A stretch of DNA of 64,000 nt from Gudongella sp051744365 (GCA_051744365.1 JBNJCX010000003.1:1-64000); one strand, 5' to 3'. Positions 16,263 through 25,839 are shown, counted from the stretch's first letter. A program made the numbers and translations. The notes: generated by a model from the sequence alone, not told the origin.

Positions 16263-17237
16263 CATATATCCTTCCTCTCCACGTATGGATACCTCTCCTG
16301 AGTACAAGGCTTCAAGACCTGTTTTAAACTTAACCTGTAGCTCTCCATTGTGGTTTATTCCAATTGCAAGACCCTTTCTTGAGACATTTCCTTGAATGAC
16401 TATTATGTCCTTTCCTATAACAGCAGATTCCTCCCTGCATATATCAAGAACCCTGTCAACATTCTCATCTATCTTGAATTCTTCGTAGAATTCTTCAAGT
16501 CTGTCAAGTACGGCTGCAAAAAGCATCTTTCTTTCAATTGCTTTACCCTGCTCAATATACAGGGATGTAGCCTTCCCTTTCAGCGCATCAGGAATTTCTT
16601 CCTCAAACTGGTTGACATTTATTCCAATCCCAAGAATTACATGATTAATTGCTCCAAGCTCACAGCTCATCTCAGTCAGGATACCCGCCGCTTTCCTACC
16701 ATTGATAACTATGTCATTTGGCCATTTAATTTCAGATTTAATTCCCAGATCAAACAGTCCCCTATTCACAGCGACAGCTCCAAGTAAAGTCAGTTTAGCG
16801 ACTTTTGTGGGATCGGTATCAGGTTTTAAAATCACAGAAAAATAAAGTCCTTTCTTGTTGGGCGACACCCATTCTCTGCCTCGTCTTCCTCTTCCTTTGG
16901 TCTGCCGTTCTGCCACAACCACAGTTCCCTCAGCATGTCCTGGGGCAATTTCCTTGGCTGTTTTATTGGTGGATTCGAGAGAGCCAAAGTATATCATTTC
17001 TTTGCCAATTATTTTTGTGTGTAAAATATCCTTTATCTCATCGTAATTCACGATATCAGGCGATGCCACTAGCCTGTACCCTTTTCTTGTCACTGCTTCT
17101 ATCGCATATCCATCATCTTTCAAGGATTTTACATACTTCCATATTGTAGTTCTGCTGAGTCCGAATTCCTCAGAGAGCTTTTCTCCTGAAACGAAACCTT
17201 CTGCTTCGTGAAGTCTATCAATAACTTTATGCTTCAC
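16245..17237 (-). CDS. birA: Bifunctional biotin--protein ligase and biotin operon repressor
   Basis: BirA (330 residues) attaches biotin to carboxylases and, with biotinyl-AMP bound, represses biotin genes. Residues 1-65 form the winged helix-turn-helix (VSGEKLSEEFGLSRTTIWKYVKSL). The ligase core has STNKTAKE, the flexible GRGRRGREW loop that binds biotinyl-AMP, KWPNDIVINGRKAAGIL and ILGIGINVN. The C-terminal SH3-like domain ends near GEVSIRGEEG. The open frame extends to 17261, but AGGAGG sits seven bases before GTG at 17237. A matching operator precedes convergent bioY, so this BirA is of the regulatory class. Confidence 0.95.
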   Translation of the reverse strand: MKHKVIDRLHEAEGFVSGEKLSEEFGLSRTTIWKYVKSLKDDGYAIEAVTRKGYRLVASPDIVNYDEIKDILHTKIIGKEMIYFGSLESTNKTAKEIAPGHAEGTVVVAERQTKGRGRRGREWVSPNKKGLYFSVILKPDTDPTKVAKLTLLGAVAVNRGLFDLGIKSEIKWPNDIVINGRKAAGILTEMSCELGAINHVILGIGINVNQFEEEIPDALKGKATSLYIEQGKAIERKMLFAAVLDRLEEFYEEFKIDENVDRVLDICREESAVIGKDIIVIQGNVSRKGLAIGINHNGELQVKFKTGLEALYSGEVSIRGEEGYMQHTGE

Positions 17238-17288
17238 CCTGACACCTCCTTCATACGACAAAAGGGTCCCTATAGGAACCCCTTTCTT

Positions 17289-18299
17289 CTAAACTATTTC
17301 CTTCAGTTTTCCTGTTAGTTTATAATCTGTTTTCTTTAGTTCCTGAATATTTCCCTTTCCAAGAAGCATCATCAAGACCCTCATCTTGTAAAGTGTGCTT
17401 TCCAGATAATCCTTTGCATTTGCATATCCTCCGTGAACAAGGTACGCAAGCAACTCACCGCTTATTGCAGCGATATCAGCTCCAAGTGCAATGGACTTAA
17501 CAATATCTATGGAATTTCTGACTCCTCCAGAAGCCACAAGTCTCATGTCTTCTGGAAGCCTTCTGCACTGCACAAGTGCTGCAGCTGTTGGGATTCCCCA
17601 GGAATAAAGCTCTGAAAAGTCCACTTCCTGGTTTCTCAGATTCTCTATCTCAATAAAGTTTGTACCGCCGTAGCCTGATATATCAAGGTATCGTACACCG
17701 ACATCATAGAGCTTTTTACCAACTTCGTATGATATGCCGAAACCTACTTCTTTTACAATCAAGGGCTTGTCGACTCCCTTAGCTATAGATTCTATATTTT
17801 TTAGAACGCCTCTGAATTCTCTGTCCCCTTCCTCCATAACAAGCTCCTGAGCAAGGTTAAGGTGTAGCTGAATGGCATCTCCATCGATGATATCAATAGC
17901 TTTTTTTGCATCGTCGAGAGATGCAAGTCCACTCAAGTTTGCGATTACTATGCCTTCCGAACCTATTATTTCCCTGACAACCCTAAAGGATTCCTGACTT
18001 TCTTCATCTTCAAGAGCAATAGTCTCTGAGCCCACGGCCATGGGTATACCAAGCTCCTTTGCCAAAGTAGCAAGGTCTTTATTTATATCCTGGGAAAATT
18101 CAGATCCTCCCGTCATTGCATTTATCATTATAGGGTTGGCAATTTTCTTACCCATAAACTCTGTACTTGTGTCAATCTCATCAAAATTCAGCTCTGGCAG
18201 AGCATTGTGAGCAATAAAAACATCCCCAAGCAAAGTATCACCCCTGTAGGAAGTCTTCAGATAATTTTCAATATGTTCTTTCTTTCTTACCCTTCGCAT
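17289..18299 (-). CDS. fni: Type 2 isopentenyl-diphosphate delta-isomerase
   Basis: IDI-2 (336 residues) is an FMN- and NADPH-dependent enzyme that interconverts IPP and DMAPP for isoprenoid synthesis. Family features are RKKEHIENYL at the N-terminus, PIMINAMTGGS near residue 75, AVGSETIALED, QLHLNLAQELVMEEGDREF near 145, KEVGFGISYEVGKKLYDVGVRYLDISGYGGTNFIEIE (flavin/phosphate-binding region near 190), and ASGGVRNSIDIVKSIALGAD near 265. The barrel fold and length are typical. It is unrelated to the Nudix type 1 isomerase. GAGGTG lies before the ATG. The gene follows the LCP gene by 36 bases and may share its transcript. Confidence 0.93.
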   Translation of the reverse strand: MRRVRKKEHIENYLKTSYRGDTLLGDVFIAHNALPELNFDEIDTSTEFMGKKIANPIMINAMTGGSEFSQDINKDLATLAKELGIPMAVGSETIALEDEESQESFRVVREIIGSEGIVIANLSGLASLDDAKKAIDIIDGDAIQLHLNLAQELVMEEGDREFRGVLKNIESIAKGVDKPLIVKEVGFGISYEVGKKLYDVGVRYLDISGYGGTNFIEIENLRNQEVDFSELYSWGIPTAAALVQCRRLPEDMRLVASGGVRNSIDIVKSIALGADIAAISGELLAYLVHGGYANAKDYLESTLYKMRVLMMLLGKGNIQELKKTDYKLTGKLKEIV

Positions 18300-18335
18300 A
18301 ATTACACCTCTTTTAATTATTCTTGTGGTAGAAAA

Positions 18336-19280
18336 TCAATCCACTAAGTAATTTCTGAACATGCTTCTGATAACTTCCTCGGTTTCGGCCGCATCGTGAA
18401 TATAGTAGCTTATGCCTCCTATATAGCTGCCCCCACCAGGTAATGTTGCCGTCTCCATGGAATCAACATCAATTTTGTTTGCTGCAAGAGCTCCCTTGAG
18501 CATCACCCTTATCGGTATATTGGTTTCCACATTATCAAAGTATGTCTCAACAAGCATTGGAAGCTTTAGAAGATTCTTTGGCTTAATGGTCTGCTTTACA
18601 AGCTCCTTCATAAAATACTGCTGTGCCTTTGTCCTTCCCACGTCTCCATCGGCATAACCTACAGTCAAATTGTTGTTGTGTCTGAATCTCAGGAAATCAT
18701 GAGCATTCTTGCCATCTAGGGTCTGTACACCCTTCTTAATATTGATATTTAAGGGTGGCTCTGAAGTCGGGTCACTGTATTTCATGTCAAAGGGTACTTC
18801 AACTGTTACTCCGCCAATTGCATTTACAACATCCTGTACTATCTGGTAATCCACCTTCACGTAGTATTCCAGGTCAATATCCAATAGAGCTCCTACAACC
18901 TCTACGGCATATTCAGCTCCCTCATATGCATGGGCTGCGTTTATCTTATCCTGCCTGCCCTGAACCGTGGTCCTTGTATCCCTTGGAATTGACAGAATGC
19001 TGATTTTACCTGTATCAAGGTCAACACTTGTAAGCATCATAGTATCTGTCCTGGTTCCCTCTGATTGGGTTATATCCTGGGCATCTACACCCATTAGCAG
19101 GAATAATATATCATTTTTTTCATCTTCAGCTGGTTCTTCATCATCTACTGGCTCCTCTGTCTCTTCCGGATCTGTTGCCACCACAGTATCATCATCGAAA
19201 ATAGTATTGGCAAGAATTCCATAAATTAATCCGAAAATAAGAAAAAAGGAAACAAACACTGCGATAAACTGTTTTTTCAT
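18336..19280 (-). CDS. LytR-CpsA-Psr (LCP) family cell-wall polymer transferase
   Basis: This 314-residue membrane-anchored enzyme class attaches teichoic acids or polysaccharides from lipid carriers to peptidoglycan. It has a single N-terminal transmembrane helix (FIAVFVSFFLIFGLIYGIL), an acidic linker rich in Glu/Asp/Pro (residues 32-55), and an extracellular LCP domain. LCP motifs are LLMGVDAQ, RTDTMMLTSVDLDTGKISILSIPRDTR, DGKNAHDFLRFRH and DVGRTKAQQYF, whose Arg and Asp residues bind the pyrophosphate. The open frame extends upstream to 19379, but GAGGTG just before ATG at 19280 fits best. The substrate polymer is unknown. Confidence 0.92.
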   Translation of the reverse strand: MKKQFIAVFVSFFLIFGLIYGILANTIFDDDTVVATDPEETEEPVDDEEPAEDEKNDILFLLMGVDAQDITQSEGTRTDTMMLTSVDLDTGKISILSIPRDTRTTVQGRQDKINAAHAYEGAEYAVEVVGALLDIDLEYYVKVDYQIVQDVVNAIGGVTVEVPFDMKYSDPTSEPPLNINIKKGVQTLDGKNAHDFLRFRHNNNLTVGYADGDVGRTKAQQYFMKELVKQTIKPKNLLKLPMLVETYFDNVETNIPIRVMLKGALAANKIDVDSMETATLPGGGSYIGGISYYIHDAAETEEVIRSMFRNYLVD

Positions 19281-19429
19281 AGTACACCTCATTCGTTTTT
19301 GTGCTACATTATATGATACTATAATTGAGGTATATTTACAATTATTTATGCAGTCCTTAGTGTTACAATTTGGATACAAACCCCATTTATATACTCCATA
19401 AGCATCGTTTAAAAAAAAGAAAAGAGGCC

Positions 19430-20005
19430 TTAACCTCGTTTCTTTTCCTCAACCAGGTCCAGGAGTATGGCTTTTCTAAGTTCTCGGAGCTTTTCATCTC
19501 CCTGAAGATATCGGATTATCTCCATCGCCAGAAATACTGCAGTTGCAGGGCCTCTTGAGGTAATTATGTTTCCGTCTCTTACTACAAAATCCTCCCTATA
19601 AATGGATCCCACCAGTTCCCTTACATAGCCGGGATAACTGGTAACCTTTTTCCCATCGATTACTCCTGCTTTTGAAAGGACTATTGGCCCGGCACATATT
19701 GATGCAATCATCTTCCCTGCCTGAGCCATTTCTCTTACAAGGTCCGTTACTCTTTCGTCGTCCCTGAGGTTTGTGGCTCCCGGAAGTCCTCCTGGTATGA
19801 ATATCCCTCTATATTCCAATGGGTCCTTGATATCTGGAATCATTATGTCAGCCTTAACATTTATCCCGTGAGCGCCCGTCACCTGAATATCCTCTCCTGT
19901 AGAAACCATAATTGCATCGATTGCTGCTCTTCTGAGGTAGTCTACCACCGTAAGCGCTTCTACCTCTTCAAATCCTTCTGCCAACATAACTAAAACCTTG
20001 CTCAT
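19430..20005 (-). CDS. DJ-1/PfpI (YajL-like) family protein
   Basis: This 191-residue class I glutamine amidotransferase-like fold protein has the conserved nucleophile-elbow Cys in KMIASICAGPIVLSKAG (near residue 105), an early Glu in LAEGFEEVEALTVVDYLRRA, and GPATAVFLAMEIIRYL near the C-terminus. DJ-1 and YajL relatives are described as chaperones or glyoxal/glyoxalase-type protective enzymes, and the conserved Cys senses oxidants. Which activity applies here cannot be told. It has AGGAGG before the ATG and no partner gene. Confidence 0.9.
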   Translation of the reverse strand: MSKVLVMLAEGFEEVEALTVVDYLRRAAIDAIMVSTGEDIQVTGAHGINVKADIMIPDIKDPLEYRGIFIPGGLPGATNLRDDERVTDLVREMAQAGKMIASICAGPIVLSKAGVIDGKKVTSYPGYVRELVGSIYREDFVVRDGNIITSRGPATAVFLAMEIIRYLQGDEKLRELRKAILLDLVEEKKRG

Positions 20006-20052
20006 ATTAACGACCTCCTTTATAGACTATCTTGATATATTAACATGCTCTG

Positions 20053-21282
20053 TTATGTCATCAACCTCTTTTCACCTTCAAGAGCTCTCATGGGAGCTAT
20101 GTCCATGGTGTGCTCCAGCGTTCCCATGAATTCACCATTTTCATCCCTTACAGCAAAATATTGTATTAGGACAAATTTGTCTCCCATCTGGATCCAGAAG
20201 CTTTCTGAGTCCTTCTCGCCTCTTTTAAAGTCATTTACCAGCTCCTCAACTATATGGGCACTCTTTGGAGGATGGCAATTTTCAACTGTACGTCCAATTA
20301 TGGCCTTCGTCCTTGCAAATATTCTCTCTTTACCTTGAGAGAAGTATTTTACGATGTTATCCTTGTCCACAAATGTAATGTCTCCCGGTATATTGTTAAG
20401 CATAAGCTCAAGTTCCTTGGAAGAGAGTATCCCTGTATCGAATTTTACAAACCCACTCTCTATTATTCCCTTATCCTCTTCAGTTTTAACAACATTGACT
20501 CTTTTCAGCTCCCATTCCTTCTGTGGAGGAATTATTGCATACCCGATCTCATGGGATCCTTCATACACCTTAATCCACTCATCCTCTGTCAAGATATCCA
20601 GAGTCATTGGGAAAAGTATACTCTCCTCCTTGAATATCATATCTACTGCCTGCTCAGTTGCAGCCAGTATTTTCTCCTTTACAAGCTCCTTGTTTCCTGA
20701 GTATTCAACAAGCTCCTTTTTTGCAGCCTTTATTTTTTCCCTAACTTCATCATCAACTCCCCACATTACCTGTGGTGGTGCTGTTATTCCAGCCTTTTCA
20801 AGGTATGGGAAAATCAGATTTTCCTTTCTGCTGTAATGCTTGTCTATATCCCAAAGCAGATTGATGTCCCCAACCAGCTCGAACCGGTTGTCATCAGAAT
20901 CATCTTCCATAAACTCCTTAAGGTTTTCAGGTATTGTTTCCTCCATAAGCTCCACAAGAGCTTCATTCTCCTTACGGAGTGTATATACCGGGTGTCCCGG
21001 AACCTCTTCAGCGTGATGTATCTCTTCAATGGAGCCCTTGAATACTTCTGCATGGACATCACACAGGTTCTGGATCTCCTCAATTGGCAAACCGTCCTTA
21101 ACCAGCTCCACCTCCATTCTTGATATATCAAGAGGTGAGGTTCCCGCAATCACATCTGCAAACTTCTCCTTAACCTCAGCAACAGTCTTCCCCGCATGGA
21201 GCTCCTTTATTACCTCCTTCAATTTTTCAAGCTTTTCCTTGTCGTATGGCATTTTCCCTCTATTGTCAATTAACTCACTCAT
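20053..21282 (-). CDS. DUF438-hemerythrin-PAS protein
   Basis: This 409-residue cytosolic protein has three parts. Residues 1-85 are a DUF438 segment (LKEVIKELHAGKTVAEVKEKFADVIAGTSPLDISRMEVELVKDG). The middle ~170 residues form a hemerythrin-like four-helix bundle with iron-ligand candidates in CDVHAEVF, DIDKHYSRKENLIFPYLE and KEESILFPM. The C-terminal ~120 residues form a PAS domain (ITFVDKDNIVKYFSQGKERIF...GRTVENCHPPKS). This architecture is common in strict anaerobes and is thought to sense or bind O2 or NO. GGGAG before ATG at 21282 fixes the start. Other oxygen-handling genes lie downstream at 24.6-27 kb. Confidence 0.88.
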   Translation of the reverse strand: MSELIDNRGKMPYDKEKLEKLKEVIKELHAGKTVAEVKEKFADVIAGTSPLDISRMEVELVKDGLPIEEIQNLCDVHAEVFKGSIEEIHHAEEVPGHPVYTLRKENEALVELMEETIPENLKEFMEDDSDDNRFELVGDINLLWDIDKHYSRKENLIFPYLEKAGITAPPQVMWGVDDEVREKIKAAKKELVEYSGNKELVKEKILAATEQAVDMIFKEESILFPMTLDILTEDEWIKVYEGSHEIGYAIIPPQKEWELKRVNVVKTEEDKGIIESGFVKFDTGILSSKELELMLNNIPGDITFVDKDNIVKYFSQGKERIFARTKAIIGRTVENCHPPKSAHIVEELVNDFKRGEKDSESFWIQMGDKFVLIQYFAVRDENGEFMGTLEHTMDIAPMRALEGEKRLMT

Positions 21283-21345
21283 TTTATCACTCCCTCTATA
21301 AACTTTAATATATATACCCTTGAATATGATTGTTGACACAAATAT

Positions 21346-21367
21346 AAGGGGCCAAACAGGCCCCCTA
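21346..21367 (-). terminator. Hairpin after the lipoprotein gene
   Basis: GGGGCC and GGCCCC arms flank a five-base loop. The T-rich tail on the minus strand is interrupted, so termination may be partial. Confidence 0.55.
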
Positions 21368-21380
21368 TGGACTCCTTCTT

Positions 21381-22349
21381 CTACTTAAATTCCCTCAGTA
21401 CTCTCACTGACTCATCAATATATTGGTCTGCAAGGGCAAGTATCTCTTCATCCACTATCATGTCGTTGTCCCTGATGGCCAACATATACTCATTTATCAT
21501 ACTTGATGTTACATATCCCTCACTTGCTGCAGTGCTTTCATAGGACTTGTATACATTCTCCATTACCACTCCGCTGTCATATTCAGCTATTGGAGTATTT
21601 GGGAGTCCTTTGTAATATACTGTCAGCTGATTTTCATACAATTCCAGAAGTTCTTCCTGCCTTGAGCCGGATATATATCTGTTAAGATAGTTCTCAATCC
21701 TCAAGATCCTTTCAGCCAGCTGATCAAATGAGATCATCAATGCTCCGTCATTAAATGCTGAATAGTCGGACTCGATTGCCATTATTTCCAAATATTCCTT
21801 CCACTCATCAGTTACTTTGGATTCGTATGATTGGAGACTTGAATAGTCTATTACAGCTTCAACTTGTCCTTCTCTTCTTATAAGCTTGTAATGCTTGTCA
21901 TATGCGCTTTGCACAGCTGCTTTCAGTTCATCGTTTTCAATTTCTTCAATCATCTCAGGTTTGAGATCAAAATCGTCTCCCATAAGATCTATCAGTTCAC
22001 TATCTGCTTCAAATTCCATTAGGTCCCTGTTTATGTCCCTTATCCCCCTTTTAAGTGCACTTTCCAGGCTGTCCAGCATGTAATTTCCCTCCAGCTCCCC
22101 AAGGGTTGGAAGATTCTCATCGATGAATTCCTTTATGTTCTCAGCAGATGCCTGCTCATCCTCTACCATTGTTCTGAACTCATTCATTATAACTTCCTTC
22201 TCATCATCTTCGGCTTCCTGAACTGGTTCCTCCTGGACCGGTGGCTGAGCTTCAGGCTCCTTAGCTTCCTCTTCTTTGTTTCCGCAGGCCGCCAAGGCAA
22301 GCACCATTATCAGAGACATCAAGACCACTAACCACTTCTTGTTTGTCAT
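21381..22349 (-). CDS. Predicted lipoprotein of unknown function
   Basis: This 322-residue protein has a lipoprotein signal peptide. The hydrophobic stretch LVVLMSLIMVLALAACGN ends in the lipobox LAAC, so the mature protein starts at Cys near residue 22. An acidic, proline-rich linker (residues 25-55) leads into an alpha-helical domain of about 260 residues with no recognised family motif. It is anchored to the outer face of the membrane. Neighbours do not reveal its role. Confidence 0.75.
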   Translation of the reverse strand: MTNKKWLVVLMSLIMVLALAACGNKEEEAKEPEAQPPVQEEPVQEAEDDEKEVIMNEFRTMVEDEQASAENIKEFIDENLPTLGELEGNYMLDSLESALKRGIRDINRDLMEFEADSELIDLMGDDFDLKPEMIEEIENDELKAAVQSAYDKHYKLIRREGQVEAVIDYSSLQSYESKVTDEWKEYLEIMAIESDYSAFNDGALMISFDQLAERILRIENYLNRYISGSRQEELLELYENQLTVYYKGLPNTPIAEYDSGVVMENVYKSYESTAASEGYVTSSMINEYMLAIRDNDMIVDEEILALADQYIDESVRVLREFK

Positions 22350-22396
22350 ATCTGCACCTCACTTTCATTTAACATGCTCTTGTGACATATATACCC

Positions 22397-22427
22397 AAAA
22401 AAAAGACCTCTCCAGTAAGAAGTCTTT
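22397..22427 (-). terminator. Terminator of the radical SAM/glycerate kinase-like operon
   Basis: An imperfect stem (AAAGAC with GTCTTT, continued by TCT/AGA) is followed by eight T on the minus strand. Confidence 0.7.
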
Positions 22428-22436
22428 ACAATTCAA

Positions 22437-23354
22437 TTACAATTCAGATTTTGATCCCTGCCAGATATCCTCTTCCTTAAGCCGTTTGTCTATTGAAGCT
22501 ATTACCTTCAACTTGTCTCTGCTCCATTGTGGCTTATATAAAAGAGTCCTGTCTCCATCACCTGTTATTCTGTGTATGACCATATCTTTTGGAAGTACTG
22601 ATATTATATCAGCTATTATACTTACATATTCCTCCCTAGTCATAACAGGAAATGGTTCCCCTAGATACATATTGTATAAATCCGTATCCTTCTGAATATA
22701 CAGTGAGTGAAGCTTAATGCCCCATGTGCTTGTCCTTGCTACATATTCTGCTGATTGAATAATCTGTTCCCTAGTCTCATATGGAAGGCCAACTATCAGG
22801 TGGGTCACAGTTCTTATCCCCCTATTTTTCAAATCTTCTATTGCATCCTTATAGGTTTTCAAAGGATACCCTCGCCTTATAAGCCTGGCAGTATCTTCAT
22901 GGATGGTCTGTAAACCGAGTTCAACCCACAAGAATGTTCTTTTGTTCAATTCTGAGAGATAATCCAGGACCTCCTCCGGCAGACAATCAGGCCTTGTTGC
23001 GATTGCAATCCCAACGACTCCTTTATTCTCCAGCACAGGTTCAAAGGTTTCTTTGAGCTTTTCTACTGATCCATAGGTATTTGTAAAGGACTGAAAGTAG
23101 GCTATATATTTATCAGCATTCCACTTTTTGCTCAGCAGTTCAATTTGTTCGTTAAGCTGATCCTGGATATTCCCCGTTCCTGATGCGAATTCTCCAGAGC
23201 CCTTTTCCCCACAAAAAAGGCATCCTCGGCTTCCCTTATAACCGTCCCTGTTGGGACAGCTGAATCTTCCGTCCAGGGACAACTTTGCAACCTTTCCACC
23301 AAAAATCTGTCTTAAGTGGCTGTTCAGGTTATTATATCTTTTTCCGTCATTCAT
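22437..23354 (-). CDS. TIGR01212-family radical SAM protein (YhcC-like)
   Basis: This 305-residue radical SAM enzyme resembles YhcC. The cluster cysteines lie in an extended motif, CPNRDGYKGSRGCLFC (residues 33-48), instead of the common CxxxCxxC. Other family signatures are YFQSFTNTYGSVEKLKETFEPVL, IATRPDCLPEEVL, WVELGLQTIHEDTARLIRRGY and HLIVGLPYETREQI. The reaction is not established. It starts two bases after the glycerate kinase-like gene and is probably co-transcribed with it. That pairing offers no obvious pathway. Confidence 0.88.
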   Translation of the reverse strand: MNDGKRYNNLNSHLRQIFGGKVAKLSLDGRFSCPNRDGYKGSRGCLFCGEKGSGEFASGTGNIQDQLNEQIELLSKKWNADKYIAYFQSFTNTYGSVEKLKETFEPVLENKGVVGIAIATRPDCLPEEVLDYLSELNKRTFLWVELGLQTIHEDTARLIRRGYPLKTYKDAIEDLKNRGIRTVTHLIVGLPYETREQIIQSAEYVARTSTWGIKLHSLYIQKDTDLYNMYLGEPFPVMTREEYVSIIADIISVLPKDMVIHRITGDGDRTLLYKPQWSRDKLKVIASIDKRLKEEDIWQGSKSEL

Positions 23355-23356
23355 TT

Positions 23357-24484
23357 CTATTCTTCTCCTGCCATAAAAAGGTGTGCAATGGCTGCTACCA
23401 TTTTCTCAGTTACTTCAGCTGGCTTATCCCACGATGCGCCTTCTCCGTAAGGATGATTGTACAGGGAATAGATTCCTCTGAATCCCTTGGAATAAAGCTC
23501 TTCATAGCCCTTTGAGAGACTTCCGAAAATCCCAACGACAGGTATATGGTTCTTCTGGGCCATTTCCACAGTTGCCATCATTCCCCTATGCATAGTTCTG
23601 GGATTCCTTACCTCCTTCGAACCTACTACCACCAGATCTGCTTCCTTGATTTCTTCATATACTCTGGTCATCTGCACAAAGGCTTCAATAAATGTCATTA
23701 TCTCAGCTCTTAGAAAAGCTACCATCCCAGCGCCTGTGCCTCCACCTGCACCTGTTCCCTTGACCTTTTCGACATCAACGCCTGTCGCTTTTTCAACCTC
23801 TATGGCGTAATTCCTCAAGCCTCTGTCCAGAGACTGAATCATCAATGGGCTTGCTCCCTTCAATGGCCCATAGTTGTATGCAATTCCCCGTACACCAGAA
23901 TACAGATCTTTATAGTCTGTAACAAGAGTAAATCGCGATTCCTTTACTCGGCTGTCTACATCTGTAGTGTCAATCTCTCTGATTGAATATAATCCACTTC
24001 CATTAAGTGTAATGGATTCCCCTTCCCTATCCAGGAATCTGTATCCAAGAGCAGTCAAAAGGCCCACTCCTCCGTCATTGGTTGCAGATCCGTGAGTAAA
24101 TACGTAAAAGTCTCTTAATCCTCTGTCCAGGGCATCCTTGATCAACAGCCCTGTCCCGTAAGTAGTTGTAAGCAACGGATTTCTTTCGTGCTCTTGTAGC
24201 CTTTCCAGACCTGAAGCCTCCTTAAGATCAATAACAACCTGGTCTCCTTCAAGTATCCCATATCTTGCGCTGATTTTCCTGTAAAGAGGGTCTGTGGTCT
24301 CTGTTGTTACAATTTCTCCACCGAAAGCCTCAACCTGTGCCAATGGGTTGTCTCCCCTGAGGAGTGGATAGCTGTTAATATTTGCCCCAGGTATTGATTT
24401 TCTAATTCCTTCTTCGATATGGGTGACTGTATTCTCAGCGTTCATTACATCCCCAAGTCCACAATGTGCAATTACTATATTCAT
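23357..24484 (-). CDS. Divergent glycerate 2-kinase (GlxK)-like protein
   Basis: This 375-residue protein has a GlxK-type scaffold: NPLLTTTYGTGLLIKDALDRG near residue 125, GSATNDGGVGLLTALGYRFLD near 150, KGTGAGGGTGAGMVAFL near 265 and DLVVVGSKEV near 300. Two family motifs are changed. The N-terminal DSFK segment reads HCGLGDVMN, and the ADGGEGT segment reads LRGDNPLAQ. Both lie in the region expected to form the active site, so it may act on another substrate or be non-catalytic. AGGTAGG before ATG at 24484 fixes the start; the frame extends to 24547 without a better site. It is coupled to the radical SAM gene downstream. Confidence 0.75.
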   Translation of the reverse strand: MNIVIAHCGLGDVMNAENTVTHIEEGIRKSIPGANINSYPLLRGDNPLAQVEAFGGEIVTTETTDPLYRKISARYGILEGDQVVIDLKEASGLERLQEHERNPLLTTTYGTGLLIKDALDRGLRDFYVFTHGSATNDGGVGLLTALGYRFLDREGESITLNGSGLYSIREIDTTDVDSRVKESRFTLVTDYKDLYSGVRGIAYNYGPLKGASPLMIQSLDRGLRNYAIEVEKATGVDVEKVKGTGAGGGTGAGMVAFLRAEIMTFIEAFVQMTRVYEEIKEADLVVVGSKEVRNPRTMHRGMMATVEMAQKNHIPVVGIFGSLSKGYEELYSKGFRGIYSLYNHPYGEGASWDKPAEVTEKMVAAIAHLFMAGEE

Positions 24485-24648
24485 AATCCTACCTGCTTTC
24501 TTTGTTATAAGGTCTAAGTGAAGTTTTCTACATTTCTTCAAAAACATTCATCAAAGTTTCATATTGTTCTTCATAGGATTATGTTACCCGTAATATTCTC
24601 TTTTACACTCAAATTAATAAAGGCGAGGTATCCCCCCGCCCATAATTT

Positions 24649-25839
24649 CTATCTGAAGCTTTCTGCAAATCTCTTTCCGAAGTCTATGCATTCCTCCATA
24701 GCTTCATCACTAGGATTCCAAAGTGATTTGATTCCATCCTGTACAATCTCAAATTTGGCTTCCTTCAACTTCCCTTCAAGTATTTTTATGGATTCTCCGC
24801 TCCATCCGTAGGATCCGAATGCGGCAGCTTTCTTGTTTTGGAATTCAAGGCCTTTGACCATTTCCATCAGTCCCCCAACTGCATGCTGTATACTCTTGTT
24901 TACAGTCGAAGATCCAAGCAATATCCCCTTAGACTTGAATATTTCTGTGATAACATCATTTTTGTCAGTTATGGCTGCATTGAAAAGCTTGACTGTGACT
25001 TCAGGATCGGCTTTTCTTATCCCCTCCATCATTCCTTCAGCCATCCTTCTTGTTCCATGCCACATTGAATCATAAATTATTGAAATCTGATTTTCCTGAT
25101 AGCTATCAGCCCAATCCAGATACTTTTCAACTATCTGTGCTGGATTGTCCCTCCAGATTACTCCGTGTGATGGGGCTATCATATTAAGCGGCAGCTCAAA
25201 TCCCAGTATTTCATTTATTTTCATTGTAACAAGCTTGCTGAATGGAGTAAGGATATTTGCATAATATTTGATAGCTTCTTCCCATAACTCACATTGGTCT
25301 ACCTTGTCATTATAGAAAAATTCTGATGCATAGTGCTGACCAAATGCGTCATTGCTGAAAAGAATATTTTCTCCACTCATATATGTCATCATACTGTCAG
25401 GCCAGTGAAGCATTCTTGCTTCAACAAATGTCAATGTTGATTCTCCGATTGGAAGAGTATCACCTGTCTTTACCTCAACGAAATTCCAGTCCTCATGATA
25501 ATGCCCTTGAAGAATCTTCTTTCCATTCTTAGTGCAATACACAGGAGTGTCTGGTATTTCCTTAAGCAGTAGCGACAAGGAACCACTATGGTCAACCTCT
25601 CCATGCTGAGCGATTATATAGTCTATTTCATTGAGGTCTATTTCCTTCTTTAGATTGTCTACAAATTCTTTGTCATATGGTGCCCATACAGTGTCTATCA
25701 AAACTGTCTTCTCATCCCTTATCAAATAGGAATTGTAGGATGAACCCTTGTTTGTGGAGTACTCATCACCATGGAACTTTCTCAACTCCCAGTCGATCTT
25801 TCCTACCCATTCTACCTTTTCTGTCAATTTGAAGCTCAT
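24649..25839 (-). CDS. A-type flavoprotein (flavodiiron protein, FprA/ROO-like)
   Basis: This 396-residue enzyme reduces O2 to water, or NO to N2O, and protects anaerobes. The metallo-beta-lactamase domain carries the diiron site (HGEVDHSG near residue 82, LHWPDSM near 148, SNDAFGQH near 167, APSHGVIWR near 228). The C-terminal flavodoxin domain begins ISIIYDSMWHGTRRMAEGM near 257 and binds FMN. There is no fused rubredoxin, so electrons come from a separate rubredoxin or ferredoxin. AGGAGG precedes the ATG. It is divergent from a hemerythrin gene across 230 bases, which suggests a joint role in oxygen or NO defence. Confidence 0.95.
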   Translation of the reverse strand: MSFKLTEKVEWVGKIDWELRKFHGDEYSTNKGSSYNSYLIRDEKTVLIDTVWAPYDKEFVDNLKKEIDLNEIDYIIAQHGEVDHSGSLSLLLKEIPDTPVYCTKNGKKILQGHYHEDWNFVEVKTGDTLPIGESTLTFVEARMLHWPDSMMTYMSGENILFSNDAFGQHYASEFFYNDKVDQCELWEEAIKYYANILTPFSKLVTMKINEILGFELPLNMIAPSHGVIWRDNPAQIVEKYLDWADSYQENQISIIYDSMWHGTRRMAEGMMEGIRKADPEVTVKLFNAAITDKNDVITEIFKSKGILLGSSTVNKSIQHAVGGLMEMVKGLEFQNKKAAAFGSYGWSGESIKILEGKLKEAKFEIVQDGIKSLWNPSDEAMEECIDFGKRFAESFR

